From: Heterohyrax brucei
Taxonomy: Eukaryota; Chordata; Mammalia; Hyracoidea; Procaviidae
NCBI GenBank assembly: GCA_028571685.1
Contig: CM053140.1
Location: forward strand, 148,909,701-148,973,700
Direction of reading: 5' to 3'
DNA length: 64,000 nucleotides
Shown here: in pieces, positions 44,816-58,069 of the stretch
Numbering within the stretch: the first letter of the stretch is position 1
Layout of the letters: every line of letters begins with the position of its first letter
The notes under the pieces: model-generated
What the model was told of the DNA's origin: nothing
What the model saw: the letters and a program-made list of their open reading frames with translations, nothing else
Databases searched by the model: none
Translations under genes and position numbers: made by a program

Positions 44816-46075
44816 CTCAGTTTGCTTGTATCTTTAAGTCCAGTGTGAGTTTCTTGTAATCAGCATGTAGACAGATCATGATTTTTAATCCATTCTGCAT
44901 CTCTTTGTGCATTTAATCCATTATTGCTGGTATGAATTTAGTGTCATCATTCTTGTGCTTTCTTTGGTGTGTCATTGACAGTCTCTTTGTTCCACTTAGT
45001 TTTCTGTGCTGAGTCTTTTTTCTTCAGAGGTTTTCTTTTCATCCTTTTCATAGTTGTTGGTTTTTATATCTACAAAGACTTCCCGATTTTCTTGTTTTGA
45101 TGTATAGGATTGTTAATTTCCTTTGCAGTTGCTTTGATAATCACCACTAAATAAATTTAAACCCGTCTTTAGTTTCTTTGTATCACCTTGACTTCCTCTT
45201 CATCTTAAAGATTTATGAATTCATTAATTTGGCCATCTTTTGGTATGTCATCATTTATACAATGAGATCTGTTTCTCTATTTTTAGTGCTGTAGCTTTGA
45301 TTTGTTTTATAGTTTCCGTATCCATTTTGATAGCTGGATGCTTGGTCTCGCATTGTATCCTTGAGTATATATCTGATGTTATTGATTTTTTAATCATATA
45401 CCTTCCTTCACTGTTTCTTTTAATTTTAGTTTGTTTTTTTTTCAAATTATTTACACTTCTGTTTATCTGGAAATGTCCTGATTTCAACATCTTATTTGAG
45501 AGACAATTTTGTAGAATATATAATTCTTGGCTGGCAATTTTTTTTTTTCCTTCAAAGTTTTCTGTATGTCATCCCATTGCCTTTTTGCCAACATCATTTT
45601 GGCCAAGTTACCAGAGCTCAATCTCAGTAACTCTGCTTTGTACTCTATTTTTTGTTTAACGCTTGCTACCTTTGAAAGTATCTCTTTTTCTTTAGTTGTA
45701 TCAAGTTTGATAATAATATATCCTAATAACTTTTGGTATCTACCTTGTATGGAATTCAATGAGCAGTTTGGATAGTTATCTTTTCATCTGTCATGATATC
45801 AGGGAAGATTTCTGTCAACATATCTTCAACAATTCTCTCTGTATTTTCTGTTAGCCCCTCTTTTCTGGAACTCCAGTCAGTCATAGATTATGCCTCTTGA
45901 TAGTGTTTCAGTGTAATGCTCACAGATTCTACTTCCTTGCACTTGGCTTGGCTGGCTATCTGCTCAAATATGTTGATGTCAGTTGCTTTATCTTCAGTCT
46001 TAATAGTTCTGCATCCTATTGCCTCGATTCTACTTCATTGAATTTTTTTTCCCTTTGGCTTTAGTTCTTCTAATT
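44816..46075 (-). mobile_element. L1, antisense: ORF1 and start of ORF2
   Basis: Minus-strand frames at 45484-45759 and 45251-45490 encode ORF1-like RNA-binding protein pieces (KRQWDDIQKTLKEKK). The left end enters ORF2 near 44815-44900. All frames are broken. Confidence 0.65.
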
Positions 46076-46399
46076 TTATTGAAACACATGTACATGTTCA
46101 AAGCAAAAGCAGCTGTATTTTATTATAGAGGTTTAGATAGTATGCAGTAGTGTGGTGAAAAGAATTTCTTCATGTGGCCTTTTGCCTTGGTTCTATGGAA
46201 AACATCTTGAGAGATTTTTCTCTAAGCTCTGAGAGGTTACCTTGCCCTAATTTTCTACTCCAGAGGGTCTGTTACTCTTTTCTCCCACCCATTTATTATT
46301 ATTTATTTATTATAGTAAATGGATAAAATTTCTACGACGGCACTTGGCTTGGCTTTACCAACTGTCTAGTCTATGATAAACCCTCACCTCCTGCTCTTG
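46076..46399. other. unclassified DNA with a SINE-tail scrap
   Basis: No gene. CTACGACGGCACTTGGCTTGG at 46333-46353 looks like an AfroSINE tail fragment. Confidence 0.4.
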
Positions 46400-49300
46400 C
46401 AGATAACAAAGTTATTTTCTTCTGTAGATAATTCTATTCCTAAATCCCTATAACAGGGGTGTCATACAATATTTGTCCTTTTGACACTGATTTCACTCAG
46501 CATGTCTTCCAGTTGAAACCATGTTATGAGATGTTTTCTAAAATCCACATTTTTTATTGTAGCATAGCGTTCCATTGAGTATGTGTACTATAGTTTGTTT
46601 ATCCATTCATCTGTCGATGGGCATCTGGGTTGATTTCATCTTTTAGCTACTGCAGACTATGGTGCAATAAACATTCATGTACATGTGTCTGTTCGTGTGA
46701 CAGCCTTTGTTTCTGAAGGATAAATTCCAAGCAGTGGAATTACTGGATCAAATGGTATATCTATTTGTAGCTTTTTAAGGTAGCACTAGATTGCTTTCCA
46801 AAGAGGTTGTACCAGCTTGCAATCCCACCAGCAACATAGCAGAGTTTCAATTTCTCCACAGTCTCTCCAGCATTTCTTGTTTGGTGTTTTTTGGATCATG
46901 GCCAACCTTGTTGGGGTGAAATGGTGTCTCATTGTTGTTTTGATTTGGATTTCTCTGATAGCTAATGATCGTGAGCATATTCTCATATGTCTTCAGGCTG
47001 CATGGATGTCCTCTCTAGTAAACCATCTGTCTGTCACTTATTTGGGTTATTTACTTTTTTTTTGTTGATATTCTGCAGGACCTTGCAGATTATGGCGATC
47101 AGATGACAGTCCGAGATGTAGTTGCCAAATATATTTTCCCATTCTTTAGGTAGACTTTTAACTCTTTTTGATAAAGTCTTTGGATTAGCAGAAATGTTTG
47201 ATTCTTAGTAATTCCCATTTATCTATTTTCTCTTCTGTTAACTGTGCTTTGTCTGCAAGATTTTGAAGTCTGTGTGAGCTGTGTATTAGAACATCCATTG
47301 TTGGTCCTATTTTTTCTAGCATGATGTTTATCATTTTAGATTTGATATTTAGGTCTTCAATTCATTTTGAGTTAGTTTTTGTGCAAGGGGTGAGATACAG
47401 GTCTTGTTTCAGGTTTCTGCAGATGAATATCCAATTTTGCCAGCACCATTTGTTAAAGAGATTTTTTTTTACCCCAGTTTACAATCTTAGGGTCTTTGTT
47501 GAATACCACCTGTTCATAAAAGGATGGTGGCATCTCTGAGGTCTCCATTCTATTCTATTCCATTGGTCTATATGTCTCTTTCTGTACCAGTACCAGGCTG
47601 TTTTGACTACTGTAGTGGTGTAATAGAGTCTAAAGTCAGGTAATGAGAGGCCTCCCAGTGTGTTCTTCATTTTTAGTAATGCTTTGCTTATCCGGGGCTT
47701 CTTCCCTTTCCAGACAAAGTTGGTAACTTGTTCCTCCATCTCATTAAAAAATGTCACTGGAACTTGTACTGGGATTGCTTTATATAAGTAGATTGCTTTG
47801 GTTAAAATAGACATTTTCACAATATCAAATCTTCCTATCCACGAGCAGGGTTGGTTTCTCCATTTATGTAAGTCTCTCTTAGTTTCTTGTAGTAAGGGTT
47901 TGTAGTTCTCTTTGTAAAGGTCTGCTATTTCTCTGGTTACATTCATTCCTAGGCATTTTATCTTGTTAGGGGCTGTGGTAAATGGTATTGACTTGGTGAA
48001 TTCTTCCTTAATAATCTCGTTGTTACTGTAAAGGAGTCCTACTGATTTACTTATGTTTACCTTATATCCTGAGACTTTGCTGAACTCTTCTATCAGTTTG
48101 AGTAGTTTCCTTATGGATTCTTTGGGATGCTGTGCATATACAATCATATCATCTGCAAATGGGGAGATTTTTAGTTCTTCTTTGCCGATGCAGATGTCCC
48201 TTATTCCTTGGCCTTTTCTAATTGCTCTGGCTAGAACTTCTAATACAATGTTGAATAGGAGAGGTTAGAGTGGACATCCTTGTCCAGTTTCTGTTCTCAA
48301 GGGAAACTGTTTCAGTGTCTCTCCATTCAGGAAGATGTAGGCAGTTGGCTTTGTATAAATGGTCCTTATTGCATTGAAGAATTGGCTGTCTATTCCTATT
48401 TTGCTGAGTTTTTAGCATGAATGGGTGTTGGACTTTGTTAAATGCCTTTTTTGCATCAATAGACAAGATCAGGTGATTCTTATTTTTTGTGATATTTATG
48501 TGCTTGATCACACTGTTTTTCTAATGTTGAACCAGCCTGTATCCCTGATATGAATCCAACTTGATCATGATGGATAATTTTTTGGATATGTTCTTATATT
48601 CTATTGACAAGAATTTCGTTGAAGGTTTTTGCATCTAGATTCATGAGTGATATTGGTCGGTAGTCCTCCTTTTTGGTTGGGTCTTTCCCTGGCTTTGATA
48701 TCAGGGTCATGTTGGTTTCATAGAATGAATTTGAGAGTATTCCATCCCTTTCTATACTGTGAAATAGTCTCAGTAGTATTGGAGATAACTCTTCTCCAAA
48801 AGCTTTGTAGAATTCTGCAGTAAAGATGTCTGGGCCTGGGCTTTTTTTGGTTGGCAGTTTTTTGATGACTTTTTCAATCTCTTCCTTTGTGATGGGTTTA
48901 CCAAGTTGTTCTGCTTCACCTTGTGATAATTTTGGTAGGTGATACGAATCAAGGAATTTGTCCACTTGCTCTAGATTTTCATATTTGTTAGAATACAGTC
49001 TTTCATAGTTTTCAGCTATGATATTCTTGATTTCTGTTGGATCTGTGGTGATAACTCCCTTCTCATTTCTAATGCGGGTTATTTGTTTCCTTTCCTGTTT
49101 TTCTTTAGTAAGTTTAGCCAGTGGTTTGTCAATTTGGTTGATCATTTCAAAAAACCAGCTTTTAGTCTTTTCAGTTGTTCTTCTCTTCTCTAATTTGTTT
49201 AGTTCTGCTCTAATCTTTATGATCTGTTTTCTTCTGGTGACTGAGGGGTTTCGCTGTTGTTCTCTCTCTATTTGTTCAAGCTGTAGGGTCAGTTCTGTGA

Positions 49301-49440
49301 TTTGGTTTCTTTCTTCCTTCCAGATGTGTGCATTTATGGAGATAAACTGATCTCTAAGCACTGCTTTGGCTTAATCTCATAGGTTCTGGTAGGAAGTGTT
49401 TTCATTCTCATTGGAATCTGGGTCCAGTTTTAATCAAAAC
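46400..49440 (-). mobile_element. L1 ORF2, antisense, with long open stretches
   Basis: A 5'-truncated L1. On the minus strand a 255-codon frame (48594-49361) holds the linker and N-terminal [18 protein letters not shown] and [20 protein letters not shown] are typical L1 RT blocks. A 222-codon frame (47479-48147) starts right after the FADD catalytic motif (near 48148-48160) and continues through the thumb ([22 protein letters not shown]). Between them 48218-48511 is shifted. The C-terminal Cys/His block (KCWRDCGEIETLLCCWWDC) is near 46830. It is the least decayed ORF2 in the window but not functional. Confidence 0.85.
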
Positions 49441-51240
49441 TGGGTCCAGGATTACAGCTTAGTATATATGCAACACACCTGTAGCCTCCCAGAATTTCTC
49501 AGATATGTTTTTGCCTCTTTAACTTTTTCAGTGTTTGTTTTTCTCTTTTCCTTTCCATTTTTAGACAGGATTTGCATGGTCTAGATTCTTCTCCATTTGA
49601 ACACAAATCCAATCTAGCTCTAACAGAATGTACATTCTTTTCTATCTCTAATGTGCACACTTAATAGTGGAACATGAGGTAGATTAATTATAGCAAAGTT
49701 TAGGGTTTTGTGCTGTACATGTTATCACAATAATTTCCTCTCCAAATTATTTCCCAATGTCTACTACTAGTTTAGACACATTGGAAGCATTCAGTAATAT
49801 TTTGCTTATGAATGATTAAATTAATGAATAAATTCATGAAAAAATAAGCCCAGGCAATCTCCATTGCTATCTCTGTCCAATAACTTATCAGTGTCTCTCC
49901 AAGCCTACTTTTCATCTTCTCTTCTCTGATTACGATCCTTGGAGAGTGACTTATACGGATAATATCATCTTCTAGAAATCCCCTACACTTTTTCAGAAAT
50001 CTGAGACCTCCATCAGAATATCAGAGTGAGAAAAGAGAAAGAGGGAAGAGAGTGAGTTTGGGATTTATTGTTCTAGTTGTATCCCTTTGAGGTAACCTTA
50101 GGCTGATGTTTCTCTTCTTAGTAGATAATTCTTATTTTTAGTGTACATGACTCTCTTTTCTTTCTGATTCTAGTAAATTCTTCTTCCCCTCAGTAATTTG
50201 GGCACAAGAGTGGTGACTATTATGTGGCTGCTTGCCCAGATTCTTTTGCTGTCCCTTGTGTGCCCCATGTACTCTGCCCACATTTTGGTAATTAGACTGT
50301 TTATCAATTCTCTTCAAATTATCTTAATTTGAATGTGCCATCTGTCTTCTGTTGTGACTGTTATAGATTGTGCCTCAATTCATTGCAGTTCTGCAAATAG
50401 AAATATAAGTGTTTAAAGGAAAATTAGTAGGCCTCTTGGTATACATAAGGACATGTTGCATCTCATACTGCACTTATCGTCTACTCTAATTGCTGGGCTT
50501 TCTATTATAAAACTCTTAAAATGCTAATGGGATATTAACACTAAAAACAAATTAAGAAATCATCAGATCTAATCCACTATTTTATAAATTGTAAAACTGA
50601 ATTTATGTTATTGTTTGCAATAGCTGCTAGGCATTTGGCTGACCCATTCCATTATTGTCTCAATCTTGCCTTAAAAGCAAACCTTCTCCAGTGGTATTCT
50701 CACATTTACCTTTGCCTGTTCATAAACTATACTCAGCATAGCATCCATGGTAAGATCATGTGTTTTTCAATGGCTTCCTGCCTCATTTAGAGTAAAAAAC
50801 AAAGTTCTTTAAATCATCATGATATAGCCCCTTACAACCTCTGGAACTTCAGCAATTTTTTTCCCTTCTCTCATTCTTTTCTAACTGCATTGCTTTCTTT
50901 ATTCCCTGGAAGGTAAAAGATACTGCTATGTGTCTTAAAGCCTTTGCACCGGAAAACTCTCCAAACAGCTAGATGAGTTCTCTCTTTACTTCTAGTGGTA
51001 TGTCACCTTAACAATAAGGCCTGTCCTAACTACCCAATGTAAACCAACAACCTTTACATTTGTTATTCTCTCCCCTTCTACTGTTCTATGCTTTTAATCT
51101 TATAAAATACAGTATACTTTGATTATTGATTCTTGTTCACTCTGTATTTAAATACAAACTCAAAAAAGGACAGGAGTTCTATCCATTTTATTTATTTATT
51201 CATTTGCTTGTTTACTTATGTACTGACCATCTATCAGTCA
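49441..51240. other. unclassified intergenic DNA
   Basis: About 1.8 kb without recognisable gene or clear repeat. Confidence 0.4.
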
Positions 51241-51326
51241 GAAACCCTGGTTGCATAGTGGTTAAGTGTTAAGCTTGCTAACCTAAAGACAGGTGCTCCT
51301 TGGAAACTGCGGAGCAGTTCTGTCCG
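51241..51326 (+). repeat. AfroSINE, 5' half
   Basis: GAAACCCTGGTTGCATAGTG then GCTCCTTGGAAACTGCGGAG; the copy stops at GCAGTTCTGTC, where a TCTA microsatellite begins. Confidence 0.75.
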
Positions 51327-51376
51327 TCTATCTATCTATTTATTATCTATCTGTCTATCTAATTTATCATCTATCT
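51327..51376 (+). repeat. (TCTA)n microsatellite
   Basis: Imperfect TCTA/TCTG tetranucleotide repeats replace the 3' half of the SINE. Likely expansion within or next to the SINE. Confidence 0.85.
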
Positions 51377-51590
51377 TTTGTTCATTGCCAAAGTCATGAT
51401 GTCTAGAAACACTTTGGCACATAGTAGGTGCTCAATAAATACTTGCTGGATGAATAAAAAAACAGAATGTATTTAAGACATTTTTAAAAAATTATTTTAT
51501 TATGACTGAGTGAAAATGTACATTCCATTTGTCTGATGGGTAATCAATACTGATGAGGACTCAGAAGACCTATTTGTTACTTCGGTCTTT

Positions 51591-51830
51591 GGAAATCTTG
51601 AAAGAACACATTTGTATGACATTCAAGATATCAAGGGTAATACAAGGACAGCTCTGATGGCTTTTCCAGATAAAGTGTCTCAAAATTGCTTTGACGGGTG
51701 GACTAGGTGTTGGAATCAATGCATATCTCCCCAAGGGGAGTACTTTGAAGGTGATCATGGTGATATTTAGCAATGAGGTATGTAGCACTTTTTCTAGGTT
51801 GAGTTTGTGAACTTACTTGCCAGACCTTGT
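51591..51830 (+). mobile_element. mariner-type transposon, 3' part of transposase
   Basis: On the + strand the sequence encodes, with frame breaks, the C-terminal transposase segment (CFDGWTR and QGEYFEGDHGDI blocks) and ends in GTTTGTGAACTTACTTGCCAG, matching the ends of the other mariner copies. No second arm is visible here. Confidence 0.7.
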
Positions 51831-52369
51831 AGCCACACACTCACACAAATTTATGCACACACAAATACACATTATTTTCTGAATCTATGTAAATTATACA
51901 TCTTATGCCTCAGGACTTGGACCTTAAGTTAAGGATATAGTGTACATAATGAAATAGGATAAAATAAGAAATTAAAGGAAAATATATTTTGTTGTTGATT
52001 ATTCTAAGAAAGTGCAATGCTAGCCCTGTTTAAATATGTATAAAAGAATATTGATATGCAATAGTTTTGTATAATAATCTTGAGGATGTATTTTCAGTCA
52101 CATCTCATGGTAATATCCTCTATGCACTCTATTTTCCAAGCACAGTGAAATAACTTACAGTTAGAAAAACTGATATTTTAGTGGTCATTGGATAATTCAT
52201 TGGTTTATTCACTGAATAGAGTGATCATCTGAAAACCATACCCACCCATATATAAGAAATAAAAATCACACTCAGATGAACCCTGATAAACATTACCAAA
52301 TATCATGTATGAGTTCATGTTTTCTGTTGCCTGTTGCTCTGTTTAATCCTGCTTAGCCAAGATTTACTT
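51831..52369. other. unclassified AT-rich DNA
   Basis: No gene recognised; short CA-rich run near 51836-51870. Confidence 0.4.
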
Positions 52370-52920
52370 GCTGCTATTAGGTACCATCAGGTAGGTTCCA
52401 TCTTTCATACTACAGAAGGAAACACTGTCCCATCTTGCACAGTCTTCATAATCTTTGTTATACTCGAGTCCATTTTTGTAGCCACTGCGTACATCTATCT
52501 CTTTGAAGGTTTCAAGTAAAATGTTTTCAAGTAAAATTAAATCCTTCTTCATTACCCTTATACTTTAGTCAATATTCTTTGACATCAATTCTTCTTTAGT
52601 TTTCTTTATTCAATTGTCCAGCTTCTATGAGCATGAAGTGACTGAAAACACCATGGCTTGGGTTAGATACGCTTTAGTCCTTAAAATAACATTTTTGCTT
52701 TATAATACTTTTCAAGAGGTCTTTTGCAGCAGACTTGTCCAATGCAATGTTATTCAGTTTCATGACTGCTGCTTCCGTGAGCATTGATCACAATTTCAAG
52801 GAAAATGAAAGCCTTGACAATTTCAATCTTTTCTCCTTTTTTGCATGCTGATTGGTTTTGTTATGAGGATTTTGTTTTCTTTATGGGGAGATGTAACCCA
52901 TTCTGAAGACTGTAGACTTT
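52370..52920 (-). mobile_element. RTE-type LINE, 3' end, antisense
   Basis: Follows the RTE 3' region in antisense (GCTGCTATTAGGTACCATCA near 52370, CATGGCTTGGGTTAGA near 52651, TCTTTTGCAGCAGACTTGTC near 52719). Strongly diverged, with internal deletions. Confidence 0.75.
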
Positions 52921-53379
52921 ACCTAGTGCCAGAAATTAAAAGTACCAGAAATAGTTAGAACTTTAGACTCCTTTTTGTCCATTCTTATTAGCATTTTTAA
53001 TATCTGAGTGTGTGGTTTTATTTGGTGCTGTATTTCCCCCAGAGCATTGCTAAAAATAATAATGGTAGACAACCTATTTTGAGTTTCAAGTTTATTTTTA
53101 GCACTTCAACAACATATGGTAGTGATGGGCAAGCTGCCAATTTATATAGCTATTTGAGTAATTTTACTTGATGTTACAACTGCGTCACATATGAACTAGC
53201 AGAATCGGAGCATGCTCTACACTGATTTGAAGTATTATTGATTGCATTTCCTTTACCCGCTATTAAACCAGTAACTATTTGTCACTGACATGATCGCAAT
53301 TCGTAGTGACCTCCCATGTCTGTCAGAGTAGAAATACACTCCATAAAATTTTTTAAGTCCTTGTTTTTTGTTATAGTGT
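52921..53379. other. unclassified DNA
   Basis: No gene recognised. Confidence 0.4.
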
Positions 53380-53847
53380 TATCATGTTTTACATATTGCC
53401 ATCTCTGTTTTCAGATTTTCTGTGTTTTAATTTTTTTGTGTGATTTTTCTGCCAGGGTATATATCTGTTTCCTCTGTACTGCATTCTTGTCTTGATGCTA
53501 CTGATTTCCCAACTGAAGGACTCCTTTTAATGTTTTTTTATAGTTTTGCTTTGGTTTTCGCAAATTCCCTAAATTTCTGTTTATCTGGGAGTGTCCTAAT
53601 TCTGCCACCATATTTGAAAGACAGTTTTGCTGCATATATAATTCTCGGCTGGCAACTTTTTGTCCCTTTCAAGGCTTTGTATATGTCATCCCATTGCTTT
53701 CTTGCTTGCATAGTTTGTGCTGTGAACTTAGTCTTATTAATTGTCATTTGACAATAAACTTTTTGTTTATACCTAGCTGCTTTTAAAATTCTTTACCTTT
53801 AATTTTGGCAACTTTGGTTATAATATGCCTTAGTGTCTTTCTTTTGG

Positions 53848-54003
53848 AAACCTTGGTGGTGCAGTGGGTTAAGTCCTACATCTGCTAACCAAAAGGTCCA
53901 CAGTTCAAATTCACCAGGTGTTCCTTGGAAACTCTATGGAGCAGTTCTATTTTGTGTTATAGGGTCGCTGTTAGATGAAATCAACTTGATGGCAATGAGT
54001 TTT
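53848..54003 (+). repeat. AfroSINE inserted in L1 ORF1, short form with target duplication
   Basis: Complete ~155-bp SINE. TGTCTTTCTTTTGG occurs on both sides (about 53834-53847 and 54004-54017), a 14-bp duplication, and the L1 wording continues across it. It lacks the internal segment seen in the long form at 41803-41990. Confidence 0.88.
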
Positions 54004-54577
54004 GTCTTTCTTTTGGGATCTATCCTGTGTGGAGCTTGATAAGTATCTTGAATAGATATCTTCTCATCCTTCGTGGTACCAGGGAATTTTTCTGTCAACA
54101 AATCTTCAACAATTCTCTCTGTGTTTTCTGTTGCTTCTCTCTCCCTTGTACTGGTACTCCAGTCACTCATAAATTATTCTTCTTGATAACGTCCAATGTA
54201 ATCCTTTGCGTTTGTTCATTTTTTTAAGACTCTTATTGTATTATCATCAGTCTCACTAAGTCTGCCTTTCATTCTCTCAGTTCTGCTCCTTTTACTTTCC
54301 ATAGAGTTGTCTAATTCTGTAATTTTTTAATCTCCTGCAATGCTGTTTTTCTATACTTTCTTGCAGCCTGTTCAACTTGACATAATTTTGTACTGCATTT
54401 TGCCTGATCTCCTTCCTGATCTTTTCAGGGGTTCTAAGTATCAGTCTTTTGTATTCTACCTCCAATAATTTCAAGTTCTTGTTAACTGGAAGGTTTTCTG
54501 ATTCTTTGTTTTGAGAGATTTCCGAAAACTATCATAATCTGCCTCTTTAAGTGATTTGATACTATTTTCTTTTCAAA

Positions 54578-54655
54578 TCCACCAGGTGTTCCTTGTAAAT
54601 TCTATGGAGCAGTTCTATTCACTATGAGTCATAATTGACTTGAAAGCAACATTTT
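54578..54655 (+). repeat. AfroSINE, deleted copy
   Basis: AATCCACCAGGTGTTCCTTG then CACTATGAGTCATAATTGAC; head missing and middle shortened. Confidence 0.7.
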
Positions 54656-55690
54656 GTTTTTCTTTTTTCCTTTTTTTTAAAAAATTGTCTCTGAGCCATT
54701 GGTAAGTTGTGTTTATTTATTTTATGTTTGCTTACTGTGTTCTAATTTTTTGCTTTACTTTGTTTGAAATGCCCAAATAGGCTGGCTGGCGACCTAGTTT
54801 GATTACTGGTGCTGTTGAGATGCTAATATCCTGTCAACAGGTGGTTAGAATTGTTATTAGGCATGTGAGCCCAGGTGTCAGTTTACCTTTCTTGTAGCTT
54901 TTAGCTCAGGTGCCTAAGTAGTTGTTTACCCAGTTTGTGGTAAAGGCTCTCCTACATATTTAATAGACAGGGGTGATCAGTGTAGGTATATATATCCAGC
55001 AGCATGCAACGAGAAAGGCAGGGGGCTGACAGCAGTCCATGAGTATTTGTGAGGAAGGCTTGTTCCTTATGCCTAAGCCTATGCAAAGGAATTGTTTCTG
55101 CAATGAGTTCCAAGCTTATGGTAGCTGGTTGATTAATCCTCTCCTGTCCACCCCCACCACCGTGTTTGTTAAATTGCTCCCTCTCCTAGGAGAATGGCTC
55201 TGGATCGGGAAATGTATCAGTCTCTAGAGCTGGGCACAGTGCAGAGAAGGGAGGGGAAGGCATTGGGGAAAGGGAAAGAGGTTTATACAAAAATATAGTT
55301 TTAGATCTGCACGCAGTACATTAGATGCAAGCCACACAGCCCTTCTTGATCGAATGCTGCCTTTCACTGATTCTTTAGGCATAAGTGGGCTCTCCACCAC
55401 TCAGTCTCTCCCACTGGTGAACGCACTTTACAAAAGTCATTATTCTTACCATGCTCACTGCTGCTAGTCCACCTACAGAGTGCTGATTCCCATCAGGTCA
55501 GGTCTAGCCACTCTTATGTACTTCTGGAAATACTCTCTCTTCCCTGCTACTTAGTCCAACTTCTTAACTTTCTCTTTGATGTTCAGGGCTCCTAGAATGT
55601 AAGTGTCATATATAATCTTTTTTTTTTTTTGTCTTTGTTTTTAAAGGGATCACAAGAAGCATCTGACTACTCTATCATCTTAGAGCTATG

Positions 55691-56049
55691 TCTTCCAATA
55701 AGTTTTTAATGTTTGATTTTTCATAAGTAGGGCCACTATGCCTTTATTTCAATGCACCTCTGGGTGCACTTGACCCTCTAACCTTTTGTTTGAAGGTTAA
55801 TGCATTAATTGTTGCACAACCTATGGATTCTTTAACAATTGCTACCACCAAAATGTTATACTTAATTTTTATTTTCTTTGTACCATACTTTAAAATTGAA
55901 GGTGTTTTTTTTTTTTTTTTTAATTTGTTTAAAAAATGTTTATAACTGAGCATCAGGCTTTGTAGGAAACCACAAGGATAAACAAAAACTCTGATGAGAA
56001 AAATATTAAATAGAAATGTACCATGCAGTTCCCACACACAAGAACTGTT
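55691..56049. other. unclassified DNA with a T-run
   Basis: No gene recognised. A T-run lies near 55903-55921; the 97-codon minus frame across it includes a poly-K stretch and is not credible as a gene. Confidence 0.45.
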
Positions 56050-56515
56050 AATTAAGTTTGTGAACTCATTCTAGAAAATGTGCTACATACCTCATTGCTG
56101 AATATTTTCACTAGGGTCACCTCTGAAATACTGCCCTTGGGAAGCTATGTACTGATGCCAGTGCTGAATCCATCCTTCAAAGCAATTTTGGAATGCTTTT
56201 TCTGGAAAGGCCATCAGAGCTTTTGTTTTAGTATCCTTGATGCCCTGAATGTCATCAAAATGCCTTCCTTTCAGTATTTCCTTATCTTCAGGTAAAGAAA
56301 AGAGTTACTGGGGGGCAGATCAGGTGAATAGGGAGGTTATCTCAATACACTTATTTGCTGCTGTGTGCATTCCAAAATTGCTTTAAAGTGTGGACTAAGT
56401 GATGTCATTGGTTTATTATTTTCCAGGAAAGCATTCCAAAGTTGACCACAGTGATAGTCAGCAATGAGGTATGCAGGACTTAGAGCAATTAAGTTCATGT
56501 ACTTAATTGTTGGAC
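56050..56515 (-). mobile_element. mariner-type transposon in fold-back arrangement (second locus)
   Basis: The minus strand at 56308-56335 encodes PPYSPDL, and the transposase C-terminus follows down to about 56090. From 56369 to about 56490 the same C-terminal segment recurs in the opposite orientation (CCAAAATTGCTTTAAAG ... GCAATGAGGTATGCAGG). Both outer ends carry AAGTTTGTGAACT/AAGTTCATG-type palindromic sequence. The centre is shorter than in the locus at 1967-2512. Confidence 0.75.
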
Positions 56516-58069
56516 TTCATATTTAAAAACCTCATATGCCCTGTATGTGTGTAATGACAATGGCATAAACCCAAAAGTTATGAAATATATGACAAAGTTC
56601 TATATCACATCTATATATCAAGTGAAGCTCTTAGTCACAGCTTTGAAAACAGTATTTCAAGTTTCATTTCAATTGGTTTTGATGTATGTCTTAAGAAATA
56701 TCATATAATAGGGGCTAATAATAGAGATCACGTTTTTTTGTGTTTCTTAAGATGTGTAGGTGAATAAAATGAAACACATTAATGAAAAGTACTATAGGAA
56801 GATGATAACAATAATCACATTTATATATCACCACTAGAAAAAATACATGTGATTATACAATCCATTTCCATTTAATATAAATATAAAAGAAGCCTGAGGA
56901 AAAAAGTAGTTTCCTAAGAAGACATGGTGAAATGGATTATTGACTGTAATTTTCAAGTTATTCAGAATTTCAGATTGTCAGGGCAAGAGAAACATATACA
57001 CAAAGACAAGTGAATTTTAAAAGCAGTCACATATGGACAGAGGCTTGTATTGAAATATCAGCAGGTCACCATATTTTAAAATGTGAAATAATTCATTATG
57101 TCCAGAATTGTCTTCTAATACAGTAGTTGTACCTAGATATTTAAAACTCATAAGTAAAAGAGTAACATGAGTTAGTTTGGAAAATTCTTAACGGCTTTTA
57201 AGTTAATTTCTTTGAAAGGGATTGTCAGGATGCTCTACTTTGAAAATTTGAATATGCTTTGGCATATGCAAACGGCAATATGGTGCTGTCCTACCCACTA
57301 TTCAAACTGATGTGTGTAACCAGAAGCCCTGTAAATCAAGAGCTGGAAAATTACCTGTAATACCAAAGGAATATTGTTGTATTAAAATATCTTTTAGGTT
57401 AGAGGTACAAAATGCTTGATTAACTTCCTCCGTTGTCTTAAATTTATTTTTAGTACCATAAAAGACTTAGTTAATACTATTATTCTAAGAAAATACCTTG
57501 GCTAGATAGATACCAGTTATTCAAGCTATACATCAAACTTGTATTATTTCATTCTAAACTTAAGATAATAGCATTCAGCATTTCACCAATGAGGTAAATA
57601 ACACTGAGAGATTTTCAACAATTAAACCAATCTCTCACATCTTAGGAAAACTTCATTTGGCCTGCTTAACATAGTTGAATTCTGTTTCTTGATATTTTTC
57701 CATATGCATAATTTTACTTTATTGTCACTGTAGGATTTAGATAGTAGAGTTACACTGTCTCAATAAATAAGTTGGTCAGGGTTCTTCTCCATTGTCTAAA
57801 AAAGGCAGGTGCACAGTTGGTATTACTTTCTCCATAATGTTTGCTAAAATATCAGCGAAACCAATAGAGACAGGAGTTTTCTTATGGGAGAATTTTAAGC
57901 TATGAATTCAATTTAAATAAGTTCTATAAGATTAAAGAGTTTGTCGATTGTGTTTCATGAGAATGTTGATAGTGTTTCAAGGTATTTGTCCACTTAGTCA
58001 AACTTGTCATTTTTTTCTCTCATAAAATATATTTAGTACTAATTTAGTGTCTTTATAAAACTTATGCTG
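56516..58069. other. AT-rich unclassified DNA
   Basis: About 1.55 kb with no gene or clear repeat; possibly unique sequence. Confidence 0.45.

Larger units (their letters stand above)
53380..55690 (-). mobile_element. L1, antisense: 5' UTR and ORF1
   Basis: Leader-like sequence occupies about 55680-54780. ORF1 lies in broken frames from about 54570 to 53400, ending with the conserved C-terminal wording LSFKYGGRI ... LPDKQKFREFAKT (minus frame 53538-53747). An AfroSINE with its own target duplication interrupts ORF1 at 53848-54003, and a partial SINE lies at 54578-54655. No ORF2 follows. Confidence 0.75.

Noticed and set aside
45240..45659. 139-codon + strand open frame rich in hydrophobic residues
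   Set aside because: It is the antisense of L1 ORF1 on the minus strand; the hydrophobicity reflects the complement of A-rich ORF1.
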